Shown here piece by piece: positions 18,567 through 29,384 of a DNA stretch of 64,000 nucleotides. The notes beneath the pieces are model-generated. The model had not been told where the DNA came from, searched no databases, and saw only the letters and a list, made by a program, of their open reading frames with translations. Within the stretch, counting starts at the first letter, position 1. The number at the start of each line of letters is the position of its first letter. This DNA comes from Aeromonas fluvialis. GTDB taxonomy: Bacteria; Pseudomonadota; Gammaproteobacteria; Enterobacterales; Aeromonadaceae. A program made the position numbers and the translations under genes. The stretch spans positions 1 to 64,000 of the forward strand of contig NZ_CDBO01000013.1 in the NCBI RefSeq assembly GCF_000819885.1, written 5' to 3'.

Positions 18567-21377
18567 ATGCATAACGGCGTGATGAAGGCCTGGTTGGAGT
18601 CATCTCACCTGGCTGGTGCGAATGCAAGCTATATTGAGGATTTGTACGAATCCTTCCTGGAAAATCCTGACTCCGTGTCCGACGAGTGGCGCAGCCTGTT
18701 TAGCGAGCTGCCCCAGGTCAATGGTCATGCGGTTGAACAACCCCACTCCCAGGTCCGCGATTATTTCCGTCGTCTGGCCAAGGATCCCTCTCGCTACAGT
18801 GCCCCAGTCTCCGATCCGCAAGTGGACGCCAAGCAGGTGCGGGTATTGCAACTGATCAACGCGTTTCGTTTCCGTGGTCACCAGAATGCCAATCTGGATC
18901 CGCTGGGACTGTGGCAGCGAGAAACGGTTGCCGAACTTGATCCTGCGTTCCACAACCTGCAGGGTGCAGACATGGAGACCACCTTCAATGTGGGCTCCTA
19001 CGCCATCGGTCGCGAGACCATGGTGCTCTCCGATCTCTACACCTCGCTGAAGAAGACCTACTGCGGTAGCATAGGTGCCGACTACATGCACCTCACCTCC
19101 ACCGAGGAGAAGCGATGGCTGCAAGACAGGCTCGAATCCATCGAAGGGAAGGGGAGCTACACCCTCGAAGAGAAGACCCGCTTCCTCGAGAGTCTGACCG
19201 CCGCCGAAGGGCTGGAGAAATATCTGGGAGCCAAGTTCCCGGGGGCCAAACGCTTCTCCCTGGAAGGGGGCGACGCCATGATCCCCATGCTCAAGGAGCT
19301 GATCCGTCGCGCCGGTGGGCAGGGCTGCAAAGAGGCCGTTATTGGCATGGCCCACCGCGGTCGCCTCAACGTGCTGATCAACGTGCTCGGCAAGCGGGCG
19401 CAGGACCTGTTCGACGAGTTTGCCGGCAAGCATGGCGAATCCTGGGGCACCGGTGATGTGAAGTACCACATGGGCTTCTCCTCCGACTTCGCCACCGCGG
19501 GTGGCAATGTCCATCTTGCGCTCGCCTTCAACCCGTCTCACCTCGAGATCGTCAATCCCGTAGTCATCGGCTCGGTGCGTGCCCGTATGGACAGACGCGG
19601 TGACAAGGACGGCTCGACCGTACTGCCCATCACCATCCACGGCGATTCGGCCATGGCCGGTCAGGGGGTGGTGGCCGAGACCTTCAACATGTCCCAGACC
19701 CGCGCCTATGGCGTGGGTGGTACTGTGCGCATCGTCATCAACAACCAGGTGGGCTTCACTACTTCCTATATTCGTGACCTGCGCTCCACCGAATATTGTA
19801 CTGACATCGCCAAGGCGGTGCAGGCCCCTGTCCTGCACGTCAACGGGGACGATCCGGAAGCCGTGGTGCTGGTGACCCAGATCGCCCTGGATTATCGCAA
19901 CACCTTCAAGCGCGACGTGGTGATCGAGCTGGTCTGCTATCGTCGTCACGGTCACAACGAAGCGGACGAGCCGAGCGCGACCCAGCCCTTGATGTACCAG
20001 AAGATCAAGCAACATCCGACCCCGCGCAAGATCTACGCCGATCAGCTGGTGGTCGAGGGGAGCATCGCCCAGGAGCGGGCGACCGAACTGGTCAACGAGT
20101 ATCGTGAATCGCTGGATCGCGGCGAACGGGTGAGCAAGGAGTGGCGGCCGATGGAGCTGTACTCCGTGGACTGGACCTCCTATCTGGGCCACGACTGGGC
20201 CATGAGCTACGACAGCACTGTGCCCATGGATCACCTCAAGTCCCTCGGCGAGCGCATCAGCCAGTACCCGGCGACCCATGTGCTGCAACGCCAGGTCGAG
20301 AAGATCTACGAAGACCGCCGCCTGATGGCCGCCGGCGAGAAGCTGGTGGACTGGGGCTTTGCCGAGACCCTGGCCTACGCCACTCTGGTGGACAAAGGCG
20401 CGCGCATCCGCTTCACCGGGGAAGACTCCGGCCGTGGCACCTTCTTCCATCGCCACGCCGTGCTGCACAACCAGACCGATGCGAGCACCTACACCCCGCT
20501 GTGCAACCTGCACGACGAACAGGGGCCGTTTGAGGTGTATGACTCGGTGCTGACCGAGAACGCGGTACTGGCGTTTGAATATGGCTACGCCAGTGCCGAG
20601 CCGGCCGGCCTCACCATCTGGGAAGCCCAGTTTGGCGACTTCGCCAACTGCGCTCAGGTGGTGGTGGATCAGTTCCTCTCCTCCGGCGAGCAGAAGTGGG
20701 GTCGGATGTGTGGCCTGACCATGCTGCTGCCGCACGGTTACGAGGGGCAGGGGCCGGAGCACTCTTCCGCCCGTCTGGAGCGTTATCTGCAGATGTGCGC
20801 CCAGCACAACATGCAGGTCTGCGTGCCGTCCAACCCGGCGCAGGTGTTCCACATGCTGCGTCGTCAGGTGGTGCGCCCGATGCGCCGTCCGCTGATCGTG
20901 ATGACACCCAAATCCCTGCTGCGTCACCCGCTGGCGGTGAGCAAGCTCGAAGAGCTGGCTGACGGCACCTTCCAGAACGCCATCGGCGAGATCGATGCGT
21001 TGGACCCCAAAGCAGTCAAGCGGGTGGTGTTCTGCTCAGGCAAGGTTTACTACGACCTGCTCGATGCCCGTCGCAAGGCCGAGCAGCAGGACGTGGCCCT
21101 GGTGCGTATCGAGCAACTCTACCCCTTCCCGGAAGAGGAAGTGCGCGCCATTCTGGCCGATTACAGCCATGTCACCGACTTCGTGTGGTGTCAGGAAGAG
21201 CCGCAGAACCAGGGCGCCTGGTACTGCACCCGTCATCACTATGACAGCGTGCTGCCAAGTCATGCCCGTCTGCGTTATGCCGGTCGCCCGGCGTCGGCTT
21301 CCCCTGCCGTCGGCTACATGTCGGTCCACGCCAAGCAGCAAAAAGCCTTGGTGGAAGATGCGCTGACTCTGGAATAA
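18567..21377 (+). CDS. sucA: 2-oxoglutarate dehydrogenase E1 component
   Basis: Thiamine-diphosphate enzyme that decarboxylates 2-oxoglutarate and passes the succinyl group to the lipoyl arm of SucB. 936 residues against 933 in E. coli. The N-terminal E2-binding helix region (MKAWLESSHLAGANASYIEDLYE) is present; active-site features include GMAHRGRLNVL, the TDP-binding GDSAMAGQG..NNQVGFTTS and RRHGHNEADEPS. Start at 18567 agrees with the family. Confidence 0.98.
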   Translation: MHNGVMKAWLESSHLAGANASYIEDLYESFLENPDSVSDEWRSLFSELPQVNGHAVEQPHSQVRDYFRRLAKDPSRYSAPVSDPQVDAKQVRVLQLINAFRFRGHQNANLDPLGLWQRETVAELDPAFHNLQGADMETTFNVGSYAIGRETMVLSDLYTSLKKTYCGSIGADYMHLTSTEEKRWLQDRLESIEGKGSYTLEEKTRFLESLTAAEGLEKYLGAKFPGAKRFSLEGGDAMIPMLKELIRRAGGQGCKEAVIGMAHRGRLNVLINVLGKRAQDLFDEFAGKHGESWGTGDVKYHMGFSSDFATAGGNVHLALAFNPSHLEIVNPVVIGSVRARMDRRGDKDGSTVLPITIHGDSAMAGQGVVAETFNMSQTRAYGVGGTVRIVINNQVGFTTSYIRDLRSTEYCTDIAKAVQAPVLHVNGDDPEAVVLVTQIALDYRNTFKRDVVIELVCYRRHGHNEADEPSATQPLMYQKIKQHPTPRKIYADQLVVEGSIAQERATELVNEYRESLDRGERVSKEWRPMELYSVDWTSYLGHDWAMSYDSTVPMDHLKSLGERISQYPATHVLQRQVEKIYEDRRLMAAGEKLVDWGFAETLAYATLVDKGARIRFTGEDSGRGTFFHRHAVLHNQTDASTYTPLCNLHDEQGPFEVYDSVLTENAVLAFEYGYASAEPAGLTIWEAQFGDFANCAQVVVDQFLSSGEQKWGRMCGLTMLLPHGYEGQGPEHSSARLERYLQMCAQHNMQVCVPSNPAQVFHMLRRQVVRPMRRPLIVMTPKSLLRHPLAVSKLEELADGTFQNAIGEIDALDPKAVKRVVFCSGKVYYDLLDARRKAEQQDVALVRIEQLYPFPEEEVRAILADYSHVTDFVWCQEEPQNQGAWYCTRHHYDSVLPSHARLRYAGRPASASPAVGYMSVHAKQQKALVEDALTLE

Positions 21378-21389
21378 ACCCGTTGCGAA

Positions 21390-21421
21390 GGAGAGGGCGC
21401 GCCGTCGCGCCGACCCTCTCC
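21390..21421 (+). other. Strong intercistronic hairpin between sucA and sucB
   Basis: GGAGAGGG (21390-21397) pairs with CCCTCTCC (21414-21421), and inside it GCGCG (397-401) can pair with CGCGC (406-410). No T-tract follows, so this is more likely an mRNA-stability or partial-attenuation element than a terminator. Confidence 0.5.
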
Positions 21422-21469
21422 GACTCTGGAACAAGCCTGCTGGCCAAGAAGTAACAAGGAACTGATTAG

Positions 21470-22663
21470 ATGACTATCGAGATCAAGGTACCGGACCTGC
21501 CGGAATCAGTGGCGGATGCCACCATCGCCACCTGGCACAAGAAGCCGGGTGATCTGGTTGCCCGTGATGAAGTGCTGGTTGACATCGAGACCGACAAGGT
21601 CGTGCTGGAAGTGCCAGCCCCCGAAGCCGGCGTGCTGGGCGACATCCTGCAAAGCGAAGGGGCCACAGTGCTCTCCCGCCAGCTGATCGCCATGCTCAAG
21701 CCGGCTCCCGTGGCCGGTGAAGAGACCAAGGAGAAGCCGGTCGACGCCGTGGCCGATGACGCTGCCGATGGTCTGAGCCCCTCCGTGCGCCGTCTGGTGG
21801 CCGAGCATGACATCGACGTCACCAAGCTGACCGGTACCGGCAAGGGCGGTCGTGTCACCAAGGAAGACGTGGAAGCCTTCATCAAAGAGGGCAACAAGCC
21901 TGCCGCTGCGCCGATTGCCGCTGCGGCTCCGGCTCCGGCTGCGTCGGTCGCCCCGCTGGCCGGTCGCACAGAAAAGCGCGTGCCCATGACCCGTCTGCGC
22001 AAGCGTATCGCCGAGCGTCTGTTGGAGGCCAAGAACACCACCGCTATGCTGACCACCTTCAACGAGATCAACATGGCGCCCATCATGAAGCTGCGCAAGC
22101 AGTACGGCGAGATCTTCGAGAAGAAGCACGGCATCAAGCTCGGCTTCATGTCCTTCTACGTGAAGGCGGTGGTTGAATCCCTCAAGCGCTACCCGGAAGT
22201 GAACGCGGCGCTCGATGGTGACGACATCGTCTACCACAATTACTTCGACCTCAGCATCGCCGTCTCCACCCCCCGTGGTCTGGTGACCCCGGTGCTGCGT
22301 GACTGCGACAACATGAGCCTGGCCGACATCGAGAAGGCCATCAAAGACCTGGCTGGCAAGGGCCGTGATGGCAAGCTGACCGTGGATGAACTGACCGGCG
22401 GCAACTTCACCATCACCAACGGTGGTGTGTTCGGCTCCCTGATGTCCACCCCGATCATCAACCCGCCCCAGAGTGCCATTTTGGGTATGCACAAGATCCA
22501 GGACCGCCCCATGGCCGTCGACGGCAAGGTCGAGATCCTGCCGATGATGTACCTGGCGCTCTCCTACGATCACCGCATCATCGATGGCCGCGAGTCGGTG
22601 GGCTTCCTGGTCTCCGTCAAGGAGCTGCTGGAAGATCCGACCCGCCTGTTGCTGGACGTCTAA
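21470..22663 (+). CDS. sucB: Dihydrolipoyl succinyltransferase (E2)
   Basis: Core of the 2-oxoglutarate dehydrogenase complex: accepts succinyl on lipoyl-lysine and transfers it to CoA. One lipoyl domain with K43 in [10 protein letters not shown], an alanine-proline linker, the E1/E3-binding segment [32 protein letters not shown] near residues 103-135, a second Ala/Pro-rich linker, and the catalytic domain ending with the HXXXD motif DHRIIDG. 397 residues. Same operon as sucA. Confidence 0.98.
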   Translation: MTIEIKVPDLPESVADATIATWHKKPGDLVARDEVLVDIETDKVVLEVPAPEAGVLGDILQSEGATVLSRQLIAMLKPAPVAGEETKEKPVDAVADDAADGLSPSVRRLVAEHDIDVTKLTGTGKGGRVTKEDVEAFIKEGNKPAAAPIAAAAPAPAASVAPLAGRTEKRVPMTRLRKRIAERLLEAKNTTAMLTTFNEINMAPIMKLRKQYGEIFEKKHGIKLGFMSFYVKAVVESLKRYPEVNAALDGDDIVYHNYFDLSIAVSTPRGLVTPVLRDCDNMSLADIEKAIKDLAGKGRDGKLTVDELTGGNFTITNGGVFGSLMSTPIINPPQSAILGMHKIQDRPMAVDGKVEILPMMYLALSYDHRIIDGRESVGFLVSVKELLEDPTRLLLDV

Positions 22664-22834
22664 CCCGGGAGCACCCAGGCAAAGGGCCTAAGCCCCGAGC
22701 CGGATGTGCTGCTGGTCGTTTGAGTAATACCCGAGCGATTGAAAGATAAGGAGGGGCCGCCCAGGCCCCCACTCACAGGGGATTGAGAAACACCAACCCC
22801 GGACGGAAATAACTACAACACGGACAGAGCATCT

Positions 22835-24000
<1,166 letters not shown>

Positions 24001-24001
<1 letters not shown>

Positions 24002-24873
24002 TGAGCGTACTGATCAACAAGGACACCCGAGTCATCTGCCAGGGTTTCACCGGCGGTCAGGGTACTTTCCACTCCGAGCAGGCGCTCTCCTACGGCACCC
24101 AGCTGGTGGGCGGCGTCTCCCCGGGCAAGGGCGGCACCACCCATCTGGGGCTGCCGGTGTTCAACACCGTCCGTGACGCAGTCGAAGCGACCCGCGCCAC
24201 CGCCACCGTCATCTATGTGCCGGCACCGTTCTGCAAGGACGCGATCCTGGAAGCGATCGATGCGGGCATCAAACTCATTGTCACCATCACCGAAGGCATC
24301 CCGACTCTGGATATGCTGGATGTGAAAGTGAAGCTGCAAGAGACCGGCGTGCGGATGATCGGCCCTAACTGCCCGGGTGTCATCACCCCCGGTGAGTGCA
24401 AGATCGGCATCATGCCGGGCCACATTCACAAGCCGGGCAAGGTGGGCATCGTCTCTCGCTCCGGCACCTTGACCTACGAAGCGGTCAAGCAGACCACTGA
24501 CGAGGGCTTTGGCCAGTCCACCTGCGTCGGTATCGGTGGCGACCCCATCCCGGGCTCCAACTTTATCGACATTCTGGAGATGTTCCAGAACGACCCGCAG
24601 ACCGAAGCAATCGTGATGATCGGCGAGATCGGCGGTAACGCCGAGGAAGACGCGGCTGCCTATATCAAGGCCCACGTCACCAAGCCGGTGGTCTCCTATA
24701 TTGCCGGTGTTACTGCCCCTCCCGGCAAGCGGATGGGCCACGCCGGCGCCATCATCTCCGGTGGCAAGGGGACCGCCGCCGAGAAGTTTGCCGCGCTGGA
24801 AGATGCTGGCGTGAAAACCGTCCGGTCGCTTGCCGATATCGGTAAGGCCCTGCGCGAAGTCACCGGCTGGTAA
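24001..24873 (+). CDS. sucD: Succinyl-CoA synthetase alpha subunit
   Basis: 290 residues. CoA-binding fold at the start ([21 protein letters not shown]) and the phospho-histidine site in GHAGAI near residue 247. Forms the alpha2beta2 enzyme with SucC. Last gene of the TCA block, followed by a strong terminator about 100 bases downstream. Confidence 0.98.
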
Positions 24874-24971
24874 TTCCTTTGTACGTATTCTCTAATAAAA
24901 ATGCCGCTAATAGGGCGCATTGCTGTTCACTTATTTGAGTACCAGCCCGTCTATTCTCAGGGCTAACAAGC

Positions 24972-25001
24972 GAGGGAGGCATGATGCCTCCCTCTTTCTT
25001 T
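24972..25001 (+). terminator. Terminator of the sdh-suc operon
   Basis: Stem GAGGGAGGCAT/ATGCCTCCCTC with a minimal loop (24972-24994), then TTTCTTTCT. Confidence 0.85.
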
Positions 25002-25073
25002 CTATTGCATGCCGTGCTGGATAAAGGCTGGGATCAGATTGACGGGATACAGCCTCGCTCACTCCCCTCAAGT

Positions 25074-25455
25074 TACATTGATGAACCTGATAACCCACGT
25101 GGTGAGCTGCGCGGGGGCAAGAGACCGTTTGTGGCGGCAGTAGCCCTGAGCAAGAGAGGAGATCCCATCAGGATGCGAGTGACTGTGGTCGATGGTTGCA
25201 CATCGGTGAGTGGGTCAAACGACATCTTGCCAGCGGGAGTGCGGTGATACCCGATGGATTTGCCTGTTTCAGGGGTAGGAGGCCGATGGTGAATAGTTGG
25301 GTGTCGTCACCGAGGTAACCTGGATTGGCTGACACATCCGGCTCAACATCATGACAGGAAATGTGAAGAGTGCGCTGCAGAGCCAAGCTGCCAACTACTC
25401 CTCCAATGCCATATCGGCTCTTGAAGCTGGCTGAGGCAGATGGGTAATCAGGTAA
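25074..25455 (+). pseudogene. Decayed IS1595-type transposase
   Basis: The plus-strand frame YIDEPDNPRGELRGGKRPFVAAVALSKRGDPIRMRVTVVDG resembles the catalytic middle of IS1595-family transposases (YLGG..GGKR..PFVAAV....G.P...L..V.G). After a one-base frame change near 25245 it continues as VIPDGFACFRG, like the family's VVSDGLACF block; a later piece, NIMTGNVKSAL, looks like the WVNTxLGNLKxAL block. Several stops and shifts make it a fossil. It fills most of the 630-base gap between sucD and satP. Family assignment by eye only. Confidence 0.5.
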
Positions 25456-25456
25456 C

Positions 25457-25482
25457 AAAAAGAAGGCACCCGAAGGTGCCTT
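25457..25482 (-). terminator. Terminator of satP
   Basis: AAGGCACC/GGTGCCTT stem with a four-base loop (25463-25482); on the minus strand it is followed by CTTTTTGTT. It ends the gene on the minus strand whose stop is at 25508. Confidence 0.75.
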
Positions 25483-25507
25483 ATTCTCAATTAGCGTGGT
25501 TTGCCTG

Positions 25508-26104
25508 TCAGGCAGCCGCTTTCAGCTGTACGGTGGCTGCTTTCTTGTGATCGCCGATAGGCATCACGGTGCGGCCGAACTGCTCGTTGATCACGGTGGC
25601 CATGGCCAGATAGATGGCGCTGGCGCCACAGATGATGCCTTCGAAACCGGCGATGGTGCCGATCAGGGTGCTGCCGGTGAAGTCACGGGCGGCCAGCAGG
25701 AAGAACAGCACGGTCAGGGAGGCAAATACGAATTGCTTCACACGCGGGTAGTTGACGGTGCCGATCAGCATGAACAGGGTAAACACCCCCCACATCAGCA
25801 GGTACCAGCCCATGTAGGCGTGCGGAGTCGCTTCGGCAAGACCCATGGTCGGCATCACCATCAGGAACACCAGGCTCAACCAAAAGAAACCGTAGGAGGT
25901 GAAGGCGGTCACACCGAAAGTATTGCCACGCTTGTATTCCATGATGCCGGCGATGATCTGTGCCATACCACCGTAGCACAGGCCCATGGCCAGGATCATG
26001 GCGCTGATAGGGAAGAAACCTGCGTTATGGATGTTCAGCAGGATGGTGGTCATACCGAAACCCATCAGACCCAGAGGGGCAGGGTTGGCCAATTTTTCGC
26101 TCAC
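25508..26104 (-). CDS. satP: Acetate/succinate uptake protein SatP (YaaH family)
   Basis: Six-helix inner-membrane protein of the acetate uptake transporter family. The hallmark NPAPLGLMGFGMTTILLNIHNAG is at the start, followed by GNTFGVTAFTSYGFFWLSL and the C-terminal NEQFGRTVMPIG, all as in E. coli SatP. The GTG at 26104 is taken as start (VSEKLANPAPLG) because it matches the family length and has GGAG upstream; the frame is open for 12 more codons through a run of cytosines. Confidence 0.9.
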   Translation of the reverse strand: MSEKLANPAPLGLMGFGMTTILLNIHNAGFFPISAMILAMGLCYGGMAQIIAGIMEYKRGNTFGVTAFTSYGFFWLSLVFLMVMPTMGLAEATPHAYMGWYLLMWGVFTLFMLIGTVNYPRVKQFVFASLTVLFFLLAARDFTGSTLIGTIAGFEGIICGASAIYLAMATVINEQFGRTVMPIGDHKKAATVQLKAAA

Positions 26105-26123
26105 GTGGCGTTCTCCAAAAATA

Positions 26124-26133
26124 GGGGGGGGGG
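26124..26133. repeat. Homopolymer of 10 G ahead of satP
   Basis: Ten consecutive Gs (Cs on the coding strand) 19 bases upstream of the satP GTG. Such runs slip during replication. Here it lies in the 5' leader and in the open frame of an alternative upstream start. Confidence 0.8.
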
Positions 26134-26238
26134 TTAACAAAAGACGCGCGATTTTAGGCAGGCTATGGCGCTACCGCAAGAGGGCTAGGGGAATAAATAG
26201 TAAATAAACTACGTAATAATTTGCATATGAGGCCAGCC

Positions 26239-26266
26239 GCTCACCATTTTGGGTGATTTGGTGAGC
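26239..26266. promoter_or_regulatory. Dyad between satP and the DUF748 gene
   Basis: GCTCACC (26239-26245) and GGTGAGC (26260-26266) form a 7-bp inverted repeat with a 14-base loop in the satP upstream region. No T-tract on either side. It could be an operator for satP; the regulator is unknown. Confidence 0.3.
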
Positions 26267-26329
26267 AAAAGGTGTCAAGGCGGTTAAATGGTTGTATTTT
26301 TATTACGCATTTTGCGAAGTGCGGTGGCG

Positions 26330-29300
26330 TTACTGATCCAGCGTCAGGATCACTTTGGCTTCCTTGTCCGTTTCCTTGACCTGGCTGTCGAGCACAAACA
26401 GCCGTTCAGGTGTGATCCCTTGGCTGTCTACCAGAAACTCCTTGGTATTTTGTGCCCGGCGCATGGCGAGATTGCGCAGTGATTTGGCCGTGATGAGCTG
26501 CTGATCCCGCAGCAGGATCACCGCCTGGGCCCGCAGGGCGGGGCTATCTTCATCCAGATGGAGCCGATCGGCCAGATCATCCAGATCTTCACCAAAGCGC
26601 TCTTCATAGGCCTGGGCCAGCGCCTCTTGCAGGGTGGGGTCTTGTTCCAGCAGGTCGAGATCGGCCTGATTGCCGGTGAGCCTGGCCAGTACCCGTTCCA
26701 GCTTTTGTCGTTGCAGGATGGGACGCTCCTCGTTGAAGTTGGCCTTACCACGAATATTCATGCTGAGTTTGGGCCTATCCTTGAGGGCCTGTGCCAGCTT
26801 GATCAGTTTCTCCTGCTGGGTGGGGGTCAGATCGGGATCCCCCGGCAGGAAGGGGAGTTCGTCGAAATCGTCGGTGCCATCGGCCAGCGAGGCGAGCAGG
26901 GAGAAGGGGGAGGTGATCGCCTTGCTCAGGGTGTTGCCCAACACATCCCAGAAGATATTGCCGATGCTGAAGTCCGGCTGATCGAGATCGCCCTTCACCT
27001 TGAGGTTCATCTGTATCACCCCGTTGGCATCACTCAACAGGGCGATGGCCAGCCCCAGCGGCAGGTCTTTGGCCTGGTCACTCTTTATCTTTTCGCCCAG
27101 TTGCAGCTTCTTGATGGTGATGTCGTTATCCCCCTCTAGCCGGTTACCCTCCAGCTTGTAGTGCAGCTTCATGGAGAGCTGGCCTTTGTCGATGGCATAA
27201 CCGGCATAGGTACCCGAGTAGGGAGTAAAGGTGGTGAGCTCCAGATTGTGGAAGGCCACCGCGATGTCGAGGATCGGGTTGGCGACCAGCAGGTTGGTGC
27301 CGCCGCGAATGGTCACTGGCGCATACCGATCCACCTTGCCGTTAAAGGCGAGTTCGGAGCGTTGCCCCGGAATATTGCTGATATGACGACTCTGGCCGCC
27401 GAGCGAGGCGATATCGGCCACAAAATCCTGACTCAGGCTGCGATCGGTAAAGCGCAGGTTGCCCTGCTCGGTGCGCAACTGATCGATGGTGAAACGAAAG
27501 TCGGGAGCCTTGCTGTCTGTATCCGATTGAGTGCTTTTGGCTGCCGTCGGTTGCGGTAACAGCAGCTGTTGCAGGTTGGTGGTGCCATCCTCGTTGACCT
27601 CGATGCGGGCGAAGGGCTTGTTCAGGGCAATGTCCTTGATCCGCATCTGCTGGCTGATGCCATCGTACGTCAGACCGGTGAGATCCAGGGTATTGAACTC
27701 CAGCAGCCGCTGATTGTCAGCCCGATCGACCACTTTGAGCCCGTTGACATCGAGCCCTCCTTGCAGGGTCAGCTTGCTGAGATCTCCTTGGGCGGTGGTG
27801 GCGAGATCAAGGCGGGTCTTGCTGCTCAGCAGCCCGTTTTGCACCTTGATGCGTACCAGATCGGCCAGATAGGGTTGTGCCAGCGTCAGGGGTAGTCCCT
27901 GCTGGTTGATGTCGCCGCTTAAGGTGAAAGGGGTCAGGGTCAGTTGGCCATCAAAGGCCAGGGGGCTGCTCTGGTTGAAGTGGGTGGCCAGAGTCAGTTT
28001 GCTCGGTTGCTCCCCCTTGCTGCTCAGTGGCCCCAGCGCCAGCTTGAGGCCGGAGAGCTGGCGTACCAGCGGTTTGCCGCTGCTCGATTCGGTGAGGGTG
28101 AGATCGCCCTTATCGATGGCGATCTGCGTGATCTGCCACTGCCAGGGTGTGTCTGCCGCGTTTATCTTGGCATTCCCGGCTGCCTTGGTTTTTGGTGCCG
28201 ACTTGGGTGCCGCATCGTTGGTCATCTTTTTTGCTGCATTGCCCCCTTTGACGGGGTTGGCGGGGGCCTGTTCAATGAGCAAGTCAGCCAGATCCAGCTC
28301 CTGCTGTGCGTTGAGGGTGGCCTTGATGAGGGGTTGTTGCAGGGTCACCTTGCCGATCTGCAGCGACTGTTTCTGGCCATCGACGGCCAGTTCGCTGAGG
28401 GCCAGCTGGCTGAAGCGGGCAAACTCGTCGCCCTTGTGTTTTTTAAGCTGCCAGTTGTCCAGGGTCAGCTTGCCTTTGGACAATTGCCACTGCACCCCGA
28501 GCTTGCCCTCTTTGAGCAGGTATTCCACTTCGGCATTGGCGTGCCCCTTGGCCAGATCCAGCTTGAGGTAGGGGGCCCAGAGCGGGGCGAAGGGTTTCAG
28601 CTCGACCTGCTTGAGGCTCACCTTGCCCTGACCCATGCCGCTCATTACGTCTAGCCTGCCGTGAGCGGCAAGGTTGCTTTTGCCGTTGATGGCGGCGCTC
28701 AGTTGATAGGCGGTCGGGTGATTTGCCTCTGTGCGCAGGTTATCGAGCTTAAGGGTCACGTTCTCTAGATTGAGGGGGGGCAACCAGCCGGGGTCGCTCT
28801 CCTTGCGCTGATCCTGATAGCGTACATGCCCGTCGGTGACTGCGAGGCTGGCGATGTCGACCCGCAGCGGGGCGCTGGTTGTCTCGCGCACGGGGGAGGG
28901 GGCTGGGGCGAGCAGGGTGGCCAGCGCATCGGTCAGATTGAGTCGAACATCCCCTTTTTTGTCAGCCAGCCGTTGCAGTAGCACCACAGGTTTGGTCAGG
29001 GTGACAGCGGAGAGGACTACCCCTTTCTGCTGCCAGCTGGCGTGCAGGTCGGGGGTGATAAAGAGCTGCTCAAAACGGATGATGGGCTGCTGTTTGGCAT
29101 CGAGCAGGGCGGTGGCGCTGAGGGTGAGAGAAGGGGTGCGCAGCCCTACGTCAATCTCTCCCAGCGTCAGCTGCAGGCCGTAGTGTTCGGCCAGCCAGCC
29201 AGGCAGATAGCGCTGGATCAGACGGGGGGTCTGCCACAGCAGCAGGGTGAATAGGATAAGAAGCAGCAGGAAAGCGTAGGCAAGGTAGCGCAGCAAGCGG

Positions 29301-29332
29301 AGCTTGGGGGACGCGGGCTCGGTGGTGTTCAT
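26330..29332 (-). CDS. Large DUF748 / AsmA-like envelope protein
   Basis: 1000 residues. One membrane helix near residues 11-32 (LLRYLAYAFLLLLILFTLLLW) anchors a long periplasmic part made of repeating beta-rich segments, with LNLTDALATLL, FNTLDLTGLTYDG and the DUF748 core (LPLGLAIALLSDANGVIQMNLKVKGDLDQPDFSIGNIFWDVLGNTL). This family is related to AsmA and to bridge-like lipid-transfer proteins; a role in envelope lipid or protein traffic is plausible, not shown. The tail LSMNIRGKANFNEERPILQRQKL is less conserved. The start at 29332 has GGGAG ahead; a start five codons earlier is possible. Confidence 0.8.
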   Translation of the reverse strand: MNTTEPASPKLRLLRYLAYAFLLLLILFTLLLWQTPRLIQRYLPGWLAEHYGLQLTLGEIDVGLRTPSLTLSATALLDAKQQPIIRFEQLFITPDLHASWQQKGVVLSAVTLTKPVVLLQRLADKKGDVRLNLTDALATLLAPAPSPVRETTSAPLRVDIASLAVTDGHVRYQDQRKESDPGWLPPLNLENVTLKLDNLRTEANHPTAYQLSAAINGKSNLAAHGRLDVMSGMGQGKVSLKQVELKPFAPLWAPYLKLDLAKGHANAEVEYLLKEGKLGVQWQLSKGKLTLDNWQLKKHKGDEFARFSQLALSELAVDGQKQSLQIGKVTLQQPLIKATLNAQQELDLADLLIEQAPANPVKGGNAAKKMTNDAAPKSAPKTKAAGNAKINAADTPWQWQITQIAIDKGDLTLTESSSGKPLVRQLSGLKLALGPLSSKGEQPSKLTLATHFNQSSPLAFDGQLTLTPFTLSGDINQQGLPLTLAQPYLADLVRIKVQNGLLSSKTRLDLATTAQGDLSKLTLQGGLDVNGLKVVDRADNQRLLEFNTLDLTGLTYDGISQQMRIKDIALNKPFARIEVNEDGTTNLQQLLLPQPTAAKSTQSDTDSKAPDFRFTIDQLRTEQGNLRFTDRSLSQDFVADIASLGGQSRHISNIPGQRSELAFNGKVDRYAPVTIRGGTNLLVANPILDIAVAFHNLELTTFTPYSGTYAGYAIDKGQLSMKLHYKLEGNRLEGDNDITIKKLQLGEKIKSDQAKDLPLGLAIALLSDANGVIQMNLKVKGDLDQPDFSIGNIFWDVLGNTLSKAITSPFSLLASLADGTDDFDELPFLPGDPDLTPTQQEKLIKLAQALKDRPKLSMNIRGKANFNEERPILQRQKLERVLARLTGNQADLDLLEQDPTLQEALAQAYEERFGEDLDDLADRLHLDEDSPALRAQAVILLRDQQLITAKSLRNLAMRRAQNTKEFLVDSQGITPERLFVLDSQVKETDKEAKVILTLDQ

Positions 29333-29384
29333 TTGGTGCACTCCCATTTGGTTCCCGCCATAGTACCGAAAAGCTGGATAATCA

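Noticed and set aside
18600-20927. 775-codon open frame on the minus strand
   Set aside because: Antisense shadow of sucA.
25168-25458. 96-codon minus-strand ORF between sucD and satP
   Set aside because: No protein-like pattern; the plus strand shows IS1595-like blocks in the same place.
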